Positions 52,664 to 60,000 of a stretch of DNA of 64,000 bases are shown here, piece by piece. Numbering within the stretch: the first letter of the stretch is position 1; each line of letters begins with the position of its first letter. The DNA comes from a virus. The notes beneath the pieces are model-generated. The model saw only the letters and a program-made list of their open reading frames with translations. It was not told the origin of the DNA and did not search any database. The stretch lies in IMG/VR virus record IMGVR_UViG_3300019776_000365, positions 1-64,000 of that record; one strand, 5' to 3'. A program made the position numbers and the translations under genes.

Positions 52664-52700
52664 AAAAAAAAAGAAACGCCTAGTTTTTACGCTAGGCGTT
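52664..52700 (-). terminator. Rho-independent terminator within the amidoligase cluster
   Basis: A perfect 9-bp stem (52692-52700 with 52675-52683) is followed on the - strand by a U-rich run with nine straight Ts (52664-52672). It lies 8 bases after the phiEco32-type ligase stop and before the amidotransferase start at 52626. The cluster is therefore at least two transcripts, or read-through is controlled here. Confidence 0.9.
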
Positions 52701-52707
52701 ATTGCAA

Positions 52708-53526
52708 TTACATAATAGCTTCTTCTTGATAGATTTTGAATTTACTTATAATTGATTTAGCTAAATCCCTATCACCAGTATTAATACACTGAATAATATC
52801 GTTTTTAGCTTCATTAATGGCATCGAGTCCAAACTCATTAAGATATTCAATAGCCATTAAAGTTCTGTCTAACGACCATTTAAACAGTTCTCTTGAGCTG
52901 ATAAAATGACCAGAAAGAACTCTATATTCGCATCCGAATGGAGTTAGCCTGAAGCATCCAGCCTTACCATACAATCTACGTCTATTCATGTCACCATCAA
53001 GAAGCGCAGATGGCACCCCAACGAATAAATCCATTGCTTTAATTAGGTTTAAAGATGCATTTGGGTTAAAATCATCATATCCAACATGGATGTGACATCC
53101 CGCCGATCTAAGGTTTGTATTTTGACCGTTCGGCTTTTCGTTTTTGTTTGCAGTCCATGCATTATAGTCTGGATCACAACCGAACATTTTAGATTCATCT
53201 GATTGTAGCTGGTCATCAGCAAACACACCAGAAGCCGCATATACTGGTTTTAAATTAAATGAGCTAAGATATTCAGTAATATACGATTTCATTAGCTCTA
53301 CATTATCCGCCACAACTGATGGGCTACTATGTGGTGGTACATTAAACTCACCTAACACATTATCTACCTGAATTGCATATCCTTTGCCTAGTGATAATAT
53401 GTGAGATGGTTCATCTTTAGTTCCTTGAATAATACCAATAGAACTAATTAGTTTGCCATTATTGTCTGAAATGAAAAACTCTGGATCTGTGCCTAATGTT
53501 ACGTTTTTATATTGAAATGGTTTCAT
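52708..53526 (-). CDS. phiEco32-type COOH-NH2 ligase (amidoligase type 2)
   Basis: A 272-residue protein of the family first noted in phage phiEco32. GTDPEFFIS (D14, E16), NVLGEFNVPPH (E60), CHIHVGYDD (H145, H147) and CEYRVLSGH (E200, R202) give the metal and nucleotide site of a glutamine-synthetase-like ligase. It would join an amine to a carboxylate. It differs in family from the ligase at 49721, so this phage has two distinct amide-forming enzymes. Neighbours are two glutamine amidotransferases and an ATP-grasp protein. Confidence 0.88.
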   Translation of the reverse strand: MKPFQYKNVTLGTDPEFFISDNNGKLISSIGIIQGTKDEPSHILSLGKGYAIQVDNVLGEFNVPPHSSPSVVADNVELMKSYITEYLSSFNLKPVYAASGVFADDQLQSDESKMFGCDPDYNAWTANKNEKPNGQNTNLRSAGCHIHVGYDDFNPNASLNLIKAMDLFVGVPSALLDGDMNRRRLYGKAGCFRLTPFGCEYRVLSGHFISSRELFKWSLDRTLMAIEYLNEFGLDAINEAKNDIIQCINTGDRDLAKSIISKFKIYQEEAIM

Positions 53527-53560
53527 TTTATTTTATTTTAATAATTAATAAATAACTGTT

Positions 53561-53746
53561 TTAAATTCTTCCACCAATAATATCGCCATTATTTCTTACA
53601 GCTATATATAATTGATCTGGAATAAAAGCATTTTCCCATATTGGATCTATACCCATTGGTTGTCCTTGTAATTTAATATGTTTTCTAACATTTCCCAAGG
53701 CAGCCATCATTTTCTCTGCGTCAAATTTTACATCTTTTACTTCCAC
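53561..53746 (-). CDS. Small protein of the amidoligase cluster
   Basis: 61 residues, starting MEVKDVKFDAEKMMAALGN and ending YIAVRNNGDIIGGRI. It overlaps the class I amidotransferase stop by 10 bases and precedes the phiEco32-type ligase. It is short for an enzyme and could be a carrier or substrate peptide: the C-terminus is exposed-looking and glycine-rich. That idea is inference. Confidence 0.55.
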   Translation of the reverse strand: MEVKDVKFDAEKMMAALGNVRKHIKLQGQPMGIDPIWENAFIPDQLYIAVRNNGDIIGGRI

Positions 53747-54423
53747 TTCTTTTTGTGGTTTAGCTGGCTTTTAGGCTGTTCTTTTTTAACCACATCATCA
53801 AGAAGTTCATTTACCAACATATTGATAAACTTAACAGCTTCTGACTTTTTAGGCATATATTCAGGATGACCTTGAATACACAAGCAATTTGTTTTATTAT
53901 AATAAACAATCTCTGGTTCTACGAAATTATCCGGCAATTTTTTCTCGTTATCCCATCCATCTAAATATGTTTTAGATAGATTTTTTGAAGATTTTGCAAT
54001 AATCGTATAGTCAGATGGATTCATATCAAATGGATACATCATTTGATGATGTGTACTAGTGATATTAAATTTAATATTAGCACCCAACACTTCAATTTCG
54101 TGGTCGCCATTGCAATGCCCAGTAGTGTGTTGCACTAATTTACCCCCAGATTTAGCTGTGCAAAATTGACTTCCACGGCATATTCCAACTATTATTTTCC
54201 CCAAATTAACAGCTTTTTCAAATTCTTCAATTTCATGAAGATCTCTAGATGTGTTATAATACGTTTGTTTACCTTTTGGTTCGTCATATAATGATGGATG
54301 TACATCTTCTCCGCCTGTAAATATAACTAAATCAGCCAACTCCATGTCGTCAACCAATTCAAATTTACATGTTAGAAAATTAGCATAATTTGTTGCACCA
54401 CTTACTACATATACTTTTATCAT
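53737..54423 (-). CDS. Class I glutamine amidotransferase-like hydrolase
   Basis: A 228-residue protein of the GATase1/C26 type. GICRGSQF carries the nucleophile C82 in a nucleophile elbow, and IQGHPEYMP gives H186 and E188 of the triad; IFTGGEDVHPSLY is the oxyanion-loop region. Relatives hydrolyse gamma-glutamyl amides or provide ammonia for synthases. The Lys/Pro-rich C-terminus (KKEQPKSQLNHKKKWK) is unusual. Its start overlaps the stop of the unknown protein upstream (ATGA). It may trim or supply gamma-glutamyl groups in the cluster. Confidence 0.82.
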   Translation of the reverse strand: MIKVYVVSGATNYANFLTCKFELVDDMELADLVIFTGGEDVHPSLYDEPKGKQTYYNTSRDLHEIEEFEKAVNLGKIIVGICRGSQFCTAKSGGKLVQHTTGHCNGDHEIEVLGANIKFNITSTHHQMMYPFDMNPSDYTIIAKSSKNLSKTYLDGWDNEKKLPDNFVEPEIVYYNKTNCLCIQGHPEYMPKKSEAVKFINMLVNELLDDVVKKEQPKSQLNHKKKWK

Positions 54424-55187
54424 AATCCAATAATTTTTTTATTATTTTTTAATAGTTTTAATGTCTTTTTATCTATTGTGTTTGTTTTCATTAAATCTAC
54501 AAACTGGTCGCTTTCTTCATAGTCACGAAACACCTCAAGTTTACCTCTATAGCTATCATCTAGTTGAATAGATTTTCCCACTTTATTAACATCCTTGTCG
54601 TTTATATTCTTGATTATATCTATATCAGTAATTGTTGATTTCGCTCCAAAAGAAGTGCATTCGTGAATACCTGAATTAAAACCTGGCATAATACTATTAG
54701 CCAATACGTATCTTTTAGATAAACTCAATCTTTTAAATCCACAGGTATTTTTCATAGCAAAAGCAAGTTTAACTGGGGCTAATACTTTCATCTCATATAG
54801 ATTCCTAACCATAGTTAATGCTAGTTTAATCTTATAATGAGACATATTCTCAAAATCAGAATGTACCACTATGAATTTACCATGAACACCATCACTAGGA
54901 AAATTATCTTTAATTTCAAATTTGAATTTAGTTAATTTAGTTACCCATTGTAGATATTCTTTTATTTCGTCCATAGTTAATGGGCAATAGTTGTTTAGAT
55001 TTTCATCTAAATCACTTTCATCTAATCTAACTAAAACCCCAAAATAACCATTATTGTTTTTTGGTTTAAAAGAATCACCCCCACTAAACGCTCTACTAAA
55101 ACATGCTGAATTTACAAATATTTTTTCTTCACCACCATTTACTTTGTAGTAATATGTAGTTGAATATGACAGAAATTTAATATTCAT
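54420..55187 (-). CDS. Unknown protein of the amidoligase cluster
   Basis: A 255-residue alpha/beta protein with no recognised motif. It begins MNIKFLSYSTTYYYKVNGGE and contains FRDYEESDQFVDLM. It is tightly coupled between the ATP-grasp gene (2 bases) and the class I amidotransferase (overlap), so it is probably a member of the pathway, perhaps a substrate-modifying or acceptor protein. The ORF stops at TGA (54420-54422), but TAA follows at once; if TGA is Trp here too, the protein simply ends in LW at 54417. Confidence 0.65.
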   Translation of the reverse strand: MNIKFLSYSTTYYYKVNGGEEKIFVNSACFSRAFSGGDSFKPKNNNGYFGVLVRLDESDLDENLNNYCPLTMDEIKEYLQWVTKLTKFKFEIKDNFPSDGVHGKFIVVHSDFENMSHYKIKLALTMVRNLYEMKVLAPVKLAFAMKNTCGFKRLSLSKRYVLANSIMPGFNSGIHECTSFGAKSTITDIDIIKNINDKDVNKVGKSIQLDDSYRGKLEVFRDYEESDQFVDLMKTNTIDKKTLKLLKNNKKIIGL

Positions 55188-55189
55188 CT

Positions 55190-55966
55190 TTAAACCATTT
55201 TTTTAAGTTGTTCAATATATTTTTCTAATGTTATATCTCCAAGTGAGCTTGCGGAGTTTGTTTCTAAAATAATAAAGTAAGGTTCAAAATCATCTTTTTT
55301 GTTTTTTTCTGTTTGAACCTTAACATCACATGAGCAAATATCTAAACCTACCGCTTGCATAGCTTTAACGCATTCTTCAACTATTTTATCCCAGTTTTTA
55401 GGTTTTTCAAATAAATCATTGTCTTCAAGAATCCATACTGAATTCATGTCGTGTCTATGCCATCTAACTTCTGCATCATTTTTAAGCATTTTACGACATG
55501 TGTAAAAGCAACCATCTTTAGTTACGTGCAAACGATACTCTTTAGTGCAATTATAATATTTTTCAATAATATAATTTCCTACATTATGATTAGCTACAAA
55601 TTCAGATAATTTTTCTTGATTTTCTATATAGAAAATACCATTACCTTTTGAGCTATTCTTATGTTTGATGATTGCTGGGAATATATCCCAATTAAATTCA
55701 GCATTATTGAAATATAATGGAGACCATTCTGCTGACTTTATTTTATGATAATCAAACCATCCCTTCATTATAATCTTATCACCACTTTTTGCACAAGCTT
55801 CTGCTGTGTTTATCTCACGAATTGGCTTACCTAACTTAACTCCTTTTGGGAATATCTTTTCAGTTGGTGTTGTTGAGCCCATTCGTAATACAGTTCTAAC
55901 ATCGCAATCTATTAGATTCTTCAGTGGCTTTGCTGAGTAATTTCTACTTCTAATTTGTAATTTCAT
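55190..55966 (-). CDS. ATP-grasp ligase
   Basis: A 258-residue ATP-grasp enzyme from the ATG at 55966 (MKLQIRSRNYSAKPLK). The longer frame from 56005 is rejected because it runs through a terminator hairpin. FPAIIKHKNSSKGNGIFYI holds the nucleotide-binding lysines, NYIIEKYYNCTKEYRLHV the central strands with Glu and Arg, CSCDVKV and IILETNSASSL the metal-binding Asp, Glu and Asn. ATP-grasp enzymes activate carboxylates as acyl phosphates and join them to amines. It heads the transcript with the two amidotransferases and ligases, so all may build one amide-linked product. Confidence 0.83.
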   Translation of the reverse strand: MKLQIRSRNYSAKPLKNLIDCDVRTVLRMGSTTPTEKIFPKGVKLGKPIREINTAEACAKSGDKIIMKGWFDYHKIKSAEWSPLYFNNAEFNWDIFPAIIKHKNSSKGNGIFYIENQEKLSEFVANHNVGNYIIEKYYNCTKEYRLHVTKDGCFYTCRKMLKNDAEVRWHRHDMNSVWILEDNDLFEKPKNWDKIVEECVKAMQAVGLDICSCDVKVQTEKNKKDDFEPYFIILETNSASSLGDITLEKYIEQLKKMV

Positions 55967-55973
55967 TTTATCA

Positions 55974-56003
55974 TAAAAATAAAGGGCTATATTTCTATAG
56001 CCC
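55974..56003 (-). terminator. Rho-independent terminator upstream of the amidoligase cluster
   Basis: A perfect 8-bp stem (55996-56003 with 55984-55991) and 4-base loop are followed on the - strand by a T-rich tract (complement of 55974-55983). It separates the replication genes from the ATP-grasp gene and shows that the cluster has its own promoter or relies on read-through. Confidence 0.82.
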
Positions 56004-56014
56004 AATTAATAATT

Positions 56015-56233
56015 TCAATACAATTCTTTAACTTTGTTATATACTAGATTAGCTAAATCCTTTGTAGATAACCTCATATACATACCAAATTGGTTACAAC
56101 CTTTGGCTGCATTTGTTGATTTTATGATCCAATACAATTCCCATCTGCTAAGAGATGAAAATCTTCTAGCACTTAAATTAGAAAGAAATGGAAATCTTTG
56201 AATTAACTTATTAAACAAAACTGCTTTTTTCAT
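56015..56233 (-). CDS. Hypothetical basic protein
   Basis: 72 residues, basic and helical (MKKAVLFNKLIQRFPFLSNL, then ARRFSSLSRWELYWIIKSTN). It lies right after the primase gene. The frame ends at TGA; if TGA is Trp it adds WNY and ends at TAA (56006). Possibly a DNA-binding helper of replication, from charge and position only. Confidence 0.55.
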   Translation of the reverse strand: MKKAVLFNKLIQRFPFLSNLSARRFSSLSRWELYWIIKSTNAAKGCNQFGMYMRLSTKDLANLVYNKVKELY

Positions 56234-56235
56234 AA

Positions 56236-57243
56236 TTATTTTATTAAATTAAAAATTGTTTCTTTGAATATCTTTTCACCATGATTTCTATAAAGATCAA
56301 ATGAATCTTTTGATAGTAATTTAGTTGGTATTTCTATTTGAGGTAACTTAAACTCATTTGCTATTTTAGCACCATAAATTCTACCGTGATTTTCATCTTT
56401 ATCAAAATCATTGTCATATAATACAAAAATGTTTTTAAATCTACTTTTTAGTTCATCTACTACTTGTTTTTTAGGAAATCCACTTTCTGACTGTAATGAT
56501 GTGCATGGTATCCCAGCATGTTTCCATATAGTTAATGCGTCTTTTCTTGATTTGGTTATAATCAACACATCACCAGTAGATGGTAGCTGCTGCCATAAGT
56601 CCCATACGCCATCCTTGTGAGATGTAAGCCATTTAAAACACTTGCTGTATGGTTGATATGTCTTTATAGTTTGAATATTATCCTTAGCTTCTAAATAAGC
56701 ATACGCCAATCTATCCGCTGGTATAATTGATTCTTTTAAATCACCAAATCTATCTATTCTTTTATAGAATATATGAGTTATTGGATATACATTGCCAAAT
56801 CTAAGAAAATCCTCATCTAAACCACCTTGCATCCAAAACTCATTGTCATAGCTTCTGAATTTTCTAATTTTAACATTAAGTTCTACGTTTGAACTATATA
56901 CTTTGTGTTGTGATTTTTGCTTTTTGATTTTATCTGGTTTTTCATCTAATGATTCTATGATATCTTTATGAATTTTCTCAACACACGATTGAAATGGAAG
57001 CTTCCATGTTTTAATAAAAATATCAATTAATCCGCCATACTCGTCTGTGCTAAAATCATGAAATATTATTCTATTAGATGAATTGTAGTATAGCCCAAAG
57101 GAAGGACTTTTATCCTCCCTAAATGGGCTATTGATTACAACAGGTATTCTATCTATATCAAAGTAAAAAGACAATATATCAAATTCTGTTTTGTAGTCAA
57201 ATATATCACTTAATGATATTGTTTTACTTCCTTTAGATATCAT
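56236..57243 (-). CDS. DNA primase (Toprim, DnaG-like)
   Basis: A 335-residue primase. The N-terminal part (VINSPFREDKSPSFGLYYNS, then FHDFSTDEYGGLIDIF) matches the DnaG region with catalytic basic residues, although the usual zinc-binding cysteines are missing. The Toprim domain follows: VLIITKSRKDALTIW, SLQSESGFPKKQV and FVLYDNDFDKDENHG give the Glu/Asp metal site (the first acidic residue is replaced by Lys-Ser here). It makes RNA primers for replication. It is grouped with SSB, an ATPase and the DnaB-like helicase. Confidence 0.8.
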   Translation of the reverse strand: MISKGSKTISLSDIFDYKTEFDILSFYFDIDRIPVVINSPFREDKSPSFGLYYNSSNRIIFHDFSTDEYGGLIDIFIKTWKLPFQSCVEKIHKDIIESLDEKPDKIKKQKSQHKVYSSNVELNVKIRKFRSYDNEFWMQGGLDEDFLRFGNVYPITHIFYKRIDRFGDLKESIIPADRLAYAYLEAKDNIQTIKTYQPYSKCFKWLTSHKDGVWDLWQQLPSTGDVLIITKSRKDALTIWKHAGIPCTSLQSESGFPKKQVVDELKSRFKNIFVLYDNDFDKDENHGRIYGAKIANEFKLPQIEIPTKLLSKDSFDLYRNHGEKIFKETIFNLIK

Positions 57244-57246
57244 TTA

Positions 57247-58203
57247 TTAAAATGGTAAATCATCTTTATTTACTGGCCATGCATTAACTTCTTGCCTTAC
57301 TTCTTTTGCTGGTTCTTGAGCGCCTCCCCATACATCCTCTGATGCGTCTTGTTTAACAAAATCAGTCGCCTTAAGCTCGTATTGCTTAAAATCTGTAGTT
57401 TTACCAAAGTCTACGTTAGGATATGAACCATTATCTTGTTTTTCTTTGATTTGCTTCATGGTATAGTCATACTTTTTAGTAGCAAATCTCATTGGGAATT
57501 CTTTGGCAAATTGCTGATAAAGCTTATTGTCGTCTGTTGATTTAACTCCACATACAAGCTTAACCCTGTTGTCTGGGTTAATACCAATAGCATCTTTTAC
57601 ACACTTAATATTACCCTTAAGTAATTCTTTAATTTCCGCAGCCTCAAATTGACATTCAGCATCTTCTGGTTTGTCAATTTCTACTCTAGACCAAGAACCA
57701 TCGTCATTCTTTTTAGGTCTCATACGGTCTGGAATTGATAGAAATGCTTTAATAAAGTTAGTAAAATCAACTTCTCCAACAAAAGCGGGGCGCATACCCT
57801 TGGTTGGAAACCAACTCATATTTTCAGGCATCTTACCAGATTTTGCATTATCTACTGGTATATAAGAAGATTCGCCATATGCATTAATTACTTGAATTTT
57901 AAGACCATCATTACTGTATTTTACCTTATTGCTTATGAAATACATAATACGATCTTTCATCTGAATTTTCTCATCATCACCTGCATATTCAAGAATAAAT
58001 TTAATCTCCGCTTGATCTACACCATCTTTGTTTTTAATATATTCTGGTTCATTTTCGATCTCACGACCATAAATATCAGACATTTCTTTTGCTGTAGGAT
58101 TAATTGAAATTACTTTAAATGGAGCTACACCTGTATAGCGAGCAAAGTTGTTTCCTGTTGTTGATTCTGCGTTGTTTGTTTGATTACCTTTAGAAAATGC
58201 CAT
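57247..58203 (-). CDS. Single-stranded DNA-binding protein (crAss-like)
   Basis: A 318-residue OB-fold-type protein. It has a low-complexity start (GNQTNNAESTTGNNFARY), then APFKVISINPTAKEMSDIYG, common to crAss-like SSBs. The last residues WPVNKDDLPF form the acidic tip typical of SSB proteins, which recruits replication partners. It is three bases from the primase start. It is named from the tip, size and place in the replication cluster. Confidence 0.75.
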   Translation of the reverse strand: MAFSKGNQTNNAESTTGNNFARYTGVAPFKVISINPTAKEMSDIYGREIENEPEYIKNKDGVDQAEIKFILEYAGDDEKIQMKDRIMYFISNKVKYSNDGLKIQVINAYGESSYIPVDNAKSGKMPENMSWFPTKGMRPAFVGEVDFTNFIKAFLSIPDRMRPKKNDDGSWSRVEIDKPEDAECQFEAAEIKELLKGNIKCVKDAIGINPDNRVKLVCGVKSTDDNKLYQQFAKEFPMRFATKKYDYTMKQIKEKQDNGSYPNVDFGKTTDFKQYELKATDFVKQDASEDVWGGAQEPAKEVRQEVNAWPVNKDDLPF

Positions 58204-58208
58204 AATTT

Positions 58209-58388
58209 TTATTTTTTAATTTGGTTAATTGTTTTGTTTATTTCTAAAATTTGATTCTGTAAATCTTTAATTTGTTTGTCCATTTCCCCTACTATCTTGC
58301 TTCTTTTTACTTGCAAGCAAACTACTTTTGCATATAGCTTTTGTTTTGATTTTTCAAGTAATATCTCTTGAGTTTTTACTATAGACAT
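58209..58388 (-). CDS. Small coiled-coil protein
   Basis: 59 residues (MSIVKTQEILLEKSKQKLYA to the end NQILEINKTINQIKK), with heptad-like spacing of Leu and Ile in the second half. It fits exactly between the Thg1-like and SSB genes and stops 6 bases before the latter's start. The function is unknown; an oligomerisation or SSB-associated role is possible. Confidence 0.6.
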   Translation of the reverse strand: MSIVKTQEILLEKSKQKLYAKVVCLQVKRSKIVGEMDKQIKDLQNQILEINKTINQIKK

Positions 58389-58394
58389 AATTGT

Positions 58395-59181
58395 TTATTG
58401 ATAAATATATTGATCAATGTAATCTCTGTTTTGTGTAAAAATTGGAATTTCTGTGTCAATAAACCATTTATTTCTAACAACACCATTTGCTTCAATTTCT
58501 TTTTTAATAACACAAGAGCCTCTTTTATAATGTGTTTTAAAATCGTTAAAATTGATATCTTTTTCTATAAAAAGTTTTTCTTGAATTTGATTACAATTTT
58601 TATTTTCTAAACTTTTATGTGAAAAATTAGTTCTCCCAACCATTTGGATTGCATTTCTTGTTGCATCTTGTTGTCTCCAAATAAAACAATTACAAACTTC
58701 TTCTTTTGGTAAATTAAATACACGTGAATCGAATACAGCTTTATTAAATCTGTTTAACATAGTGTTTTTTTTAAGTTTATCATCTAATTCATTATTGTCA
58801 ATACAATTATTCACGTTTTCAATAAAATACTTATTGAAAGCTAATGTCGCTAATGAAGCTGAAATAGAACACATTTTTTTTTGGATGTTTTTTATCAAAC
58901 CAAGATTGGGTTGTGATATTTTCATAATCAGTTAGAACTAATGTTATTTCATCTGATTGTGTATAAGCAATTTTACAACTTTGGATATTTTCACAAAGGA
59001 ACTTTGCTGTTTCTTGCATTGTTTTAATTAAAACATCGTCAAATGGTTTTTTAAACCCTCTTGTGAATGTGTGAAATGCTTTACCATCCAATCTTATAAT
59101 TGTTGGACTTCTTCTCATTAGAAAACGTCTTTCGATATTTTCATACTGTTTCATCCTATCGCCTAAACTATCTTTTTTCAT
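58395..59181 (-). pseudogene. Thg1-like tRNA-His guanylyltransferase, frameshifted
   Basis: Together the two frames encode a full Thg1 family enzyme, which adds G to the 5' end of tRNA-His or repairs 5' ends by 3'-5' polymerisation. The N-terminal frame from the ATG at 59181 has IIRLDGKAFHTFTRGFKKPF and TQSDEITLV, holding the metal-binding Asp residues. The C-terminal frame has KKMCSISASLATLAFNKYF and WRQQDATRNAIQMVGR. The break is a run of nine A (complement of 58874-58882); with eight A the frame is whole. It is either an assembly or sequencing error, true decay, or slippage. Confidence 0.8.
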
Positions 59182-59183
59182 AA

Positions 59184-59282
59184 TTATTTCTTTCTTTTTT
59201 TTGGTTGAGCTCCACTGATATAATGGGTTACATAGATTAACTGACCTTCGCAAGATCCAATACAATATTTTACCTCATGCAT
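59184..59282 (-). CDS. Very small basic-tailed protein
   Basis: A 32-residue frame (MHEVKYCIGSCEGQLIYVTH ending in KKRKK). It fits the space between the P-loop ATPase and the Thg1-like gene, stopping 3 bases before the latter's start. It has two cysteines four residues apart. Evidence is only position and open frame. Confidence 0.35.
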   Translation of the reverse strand: MHEVKYCIGSCEGQLIYVTHYISGAQPKKRKK

Positions 59283-59286
59283 ATTA

Positions 59287-60000
59287 TTATTTATAAAATT
59301 CGTTAATCCTATCCACCACATACCCTAGGTCATTTGGTATGTATAGTTCTTCAAACATACCAAATGGACTTTTAGGAGAGCTACAGAATTCATCTTCATT
59401 TGTAATAAACTCTTTTACTACTTTTTTAGCACCAGCATCAAACCTACTTTTACCAACTAGTGTTATATCAAACAAACCTTCTGGCGTGGAGTATTCGTCC
59501 ACCATTTTGCCGGTGGTTTTAAATTTCACATAAACCCTACCATCTTGGCTAGGCACATCTTCACCATGAGCTAAAACAAATACATTTCTATCTAATGTGC
59601 TGTATTTATCGATAGCAGAAAAAAATTTACCCATGAAATAACCAATTTTTTTCGGTGCTTCCCAACCCGACTTTAAAGCATTATCCATATACCAGTCTTG
59701 CATCATATAGTTAGAATCATCTACAATAACATTTGTAAATGGACTATTTGGTGATGCCAATTTATCTAACACGGTTGCAACAACCTCTGGATTGTTGGAT
59801 ATAATACGATTACCTTTCGCTAATTGATCTGGTGTAGTTAAAATATAATCTTTCGCATTAGCAAATGGCAGCGGCTTACCTTTTACGCTAATTACAAAAG
59901 TTTTTTTAGGATCTAATCCTTTAATATTTAATTGTGGAATTGAACCAAAACTTGATGATTTTCCAAAACCGCTTTTTGCTAATACTAGAATTCTGCTCAT
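59287..60000 (-). CDS. P-loop ATPase (RecA/Sak4-like)
   Basis: A 237-residue protein. Walker A is LAKSGFGKSSS (residues 7-17), Walker B is FTNVIVDDSNYMMQDWY, and NVFVLAHGEDV matches a sensor-like strand. Phage proteins of this size and layout are RecA-fold ATPases used in recombination (Sak4-type) or replication. It starts inside the end of the DnaB-like helicase gene, overlapping it by 80 bases in another frame. Confidence 0.75.
   Translation of the reverse strand: MSRILVLAKSGFGKSSSFGSIPQLNIKGLDPKKTFVISVKGKPLPFANAKDYILTTPDQLAKGNRIISNNPEVVATVLDKLASPNSPFTNVIVDDSNYMMQDWYMDNALKSGWEAPKKIGYFMGKFFSAIDKYSTLDRNVFVLAHGEDVPSQDGRVYVKFKTTGKMVDEYSTPEGLFDITLVGKSRFDAGAKKVVKEFITNEDEFCSSPKSPFGMFEELYIPNDLGYVVDRINEFYK

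Noticed and set aside
55967-56005. Longer N-terminus of the ATP-grasp protein
   Set aside because: The extension runs through a perfect terminator hairpin and has no family similarity.
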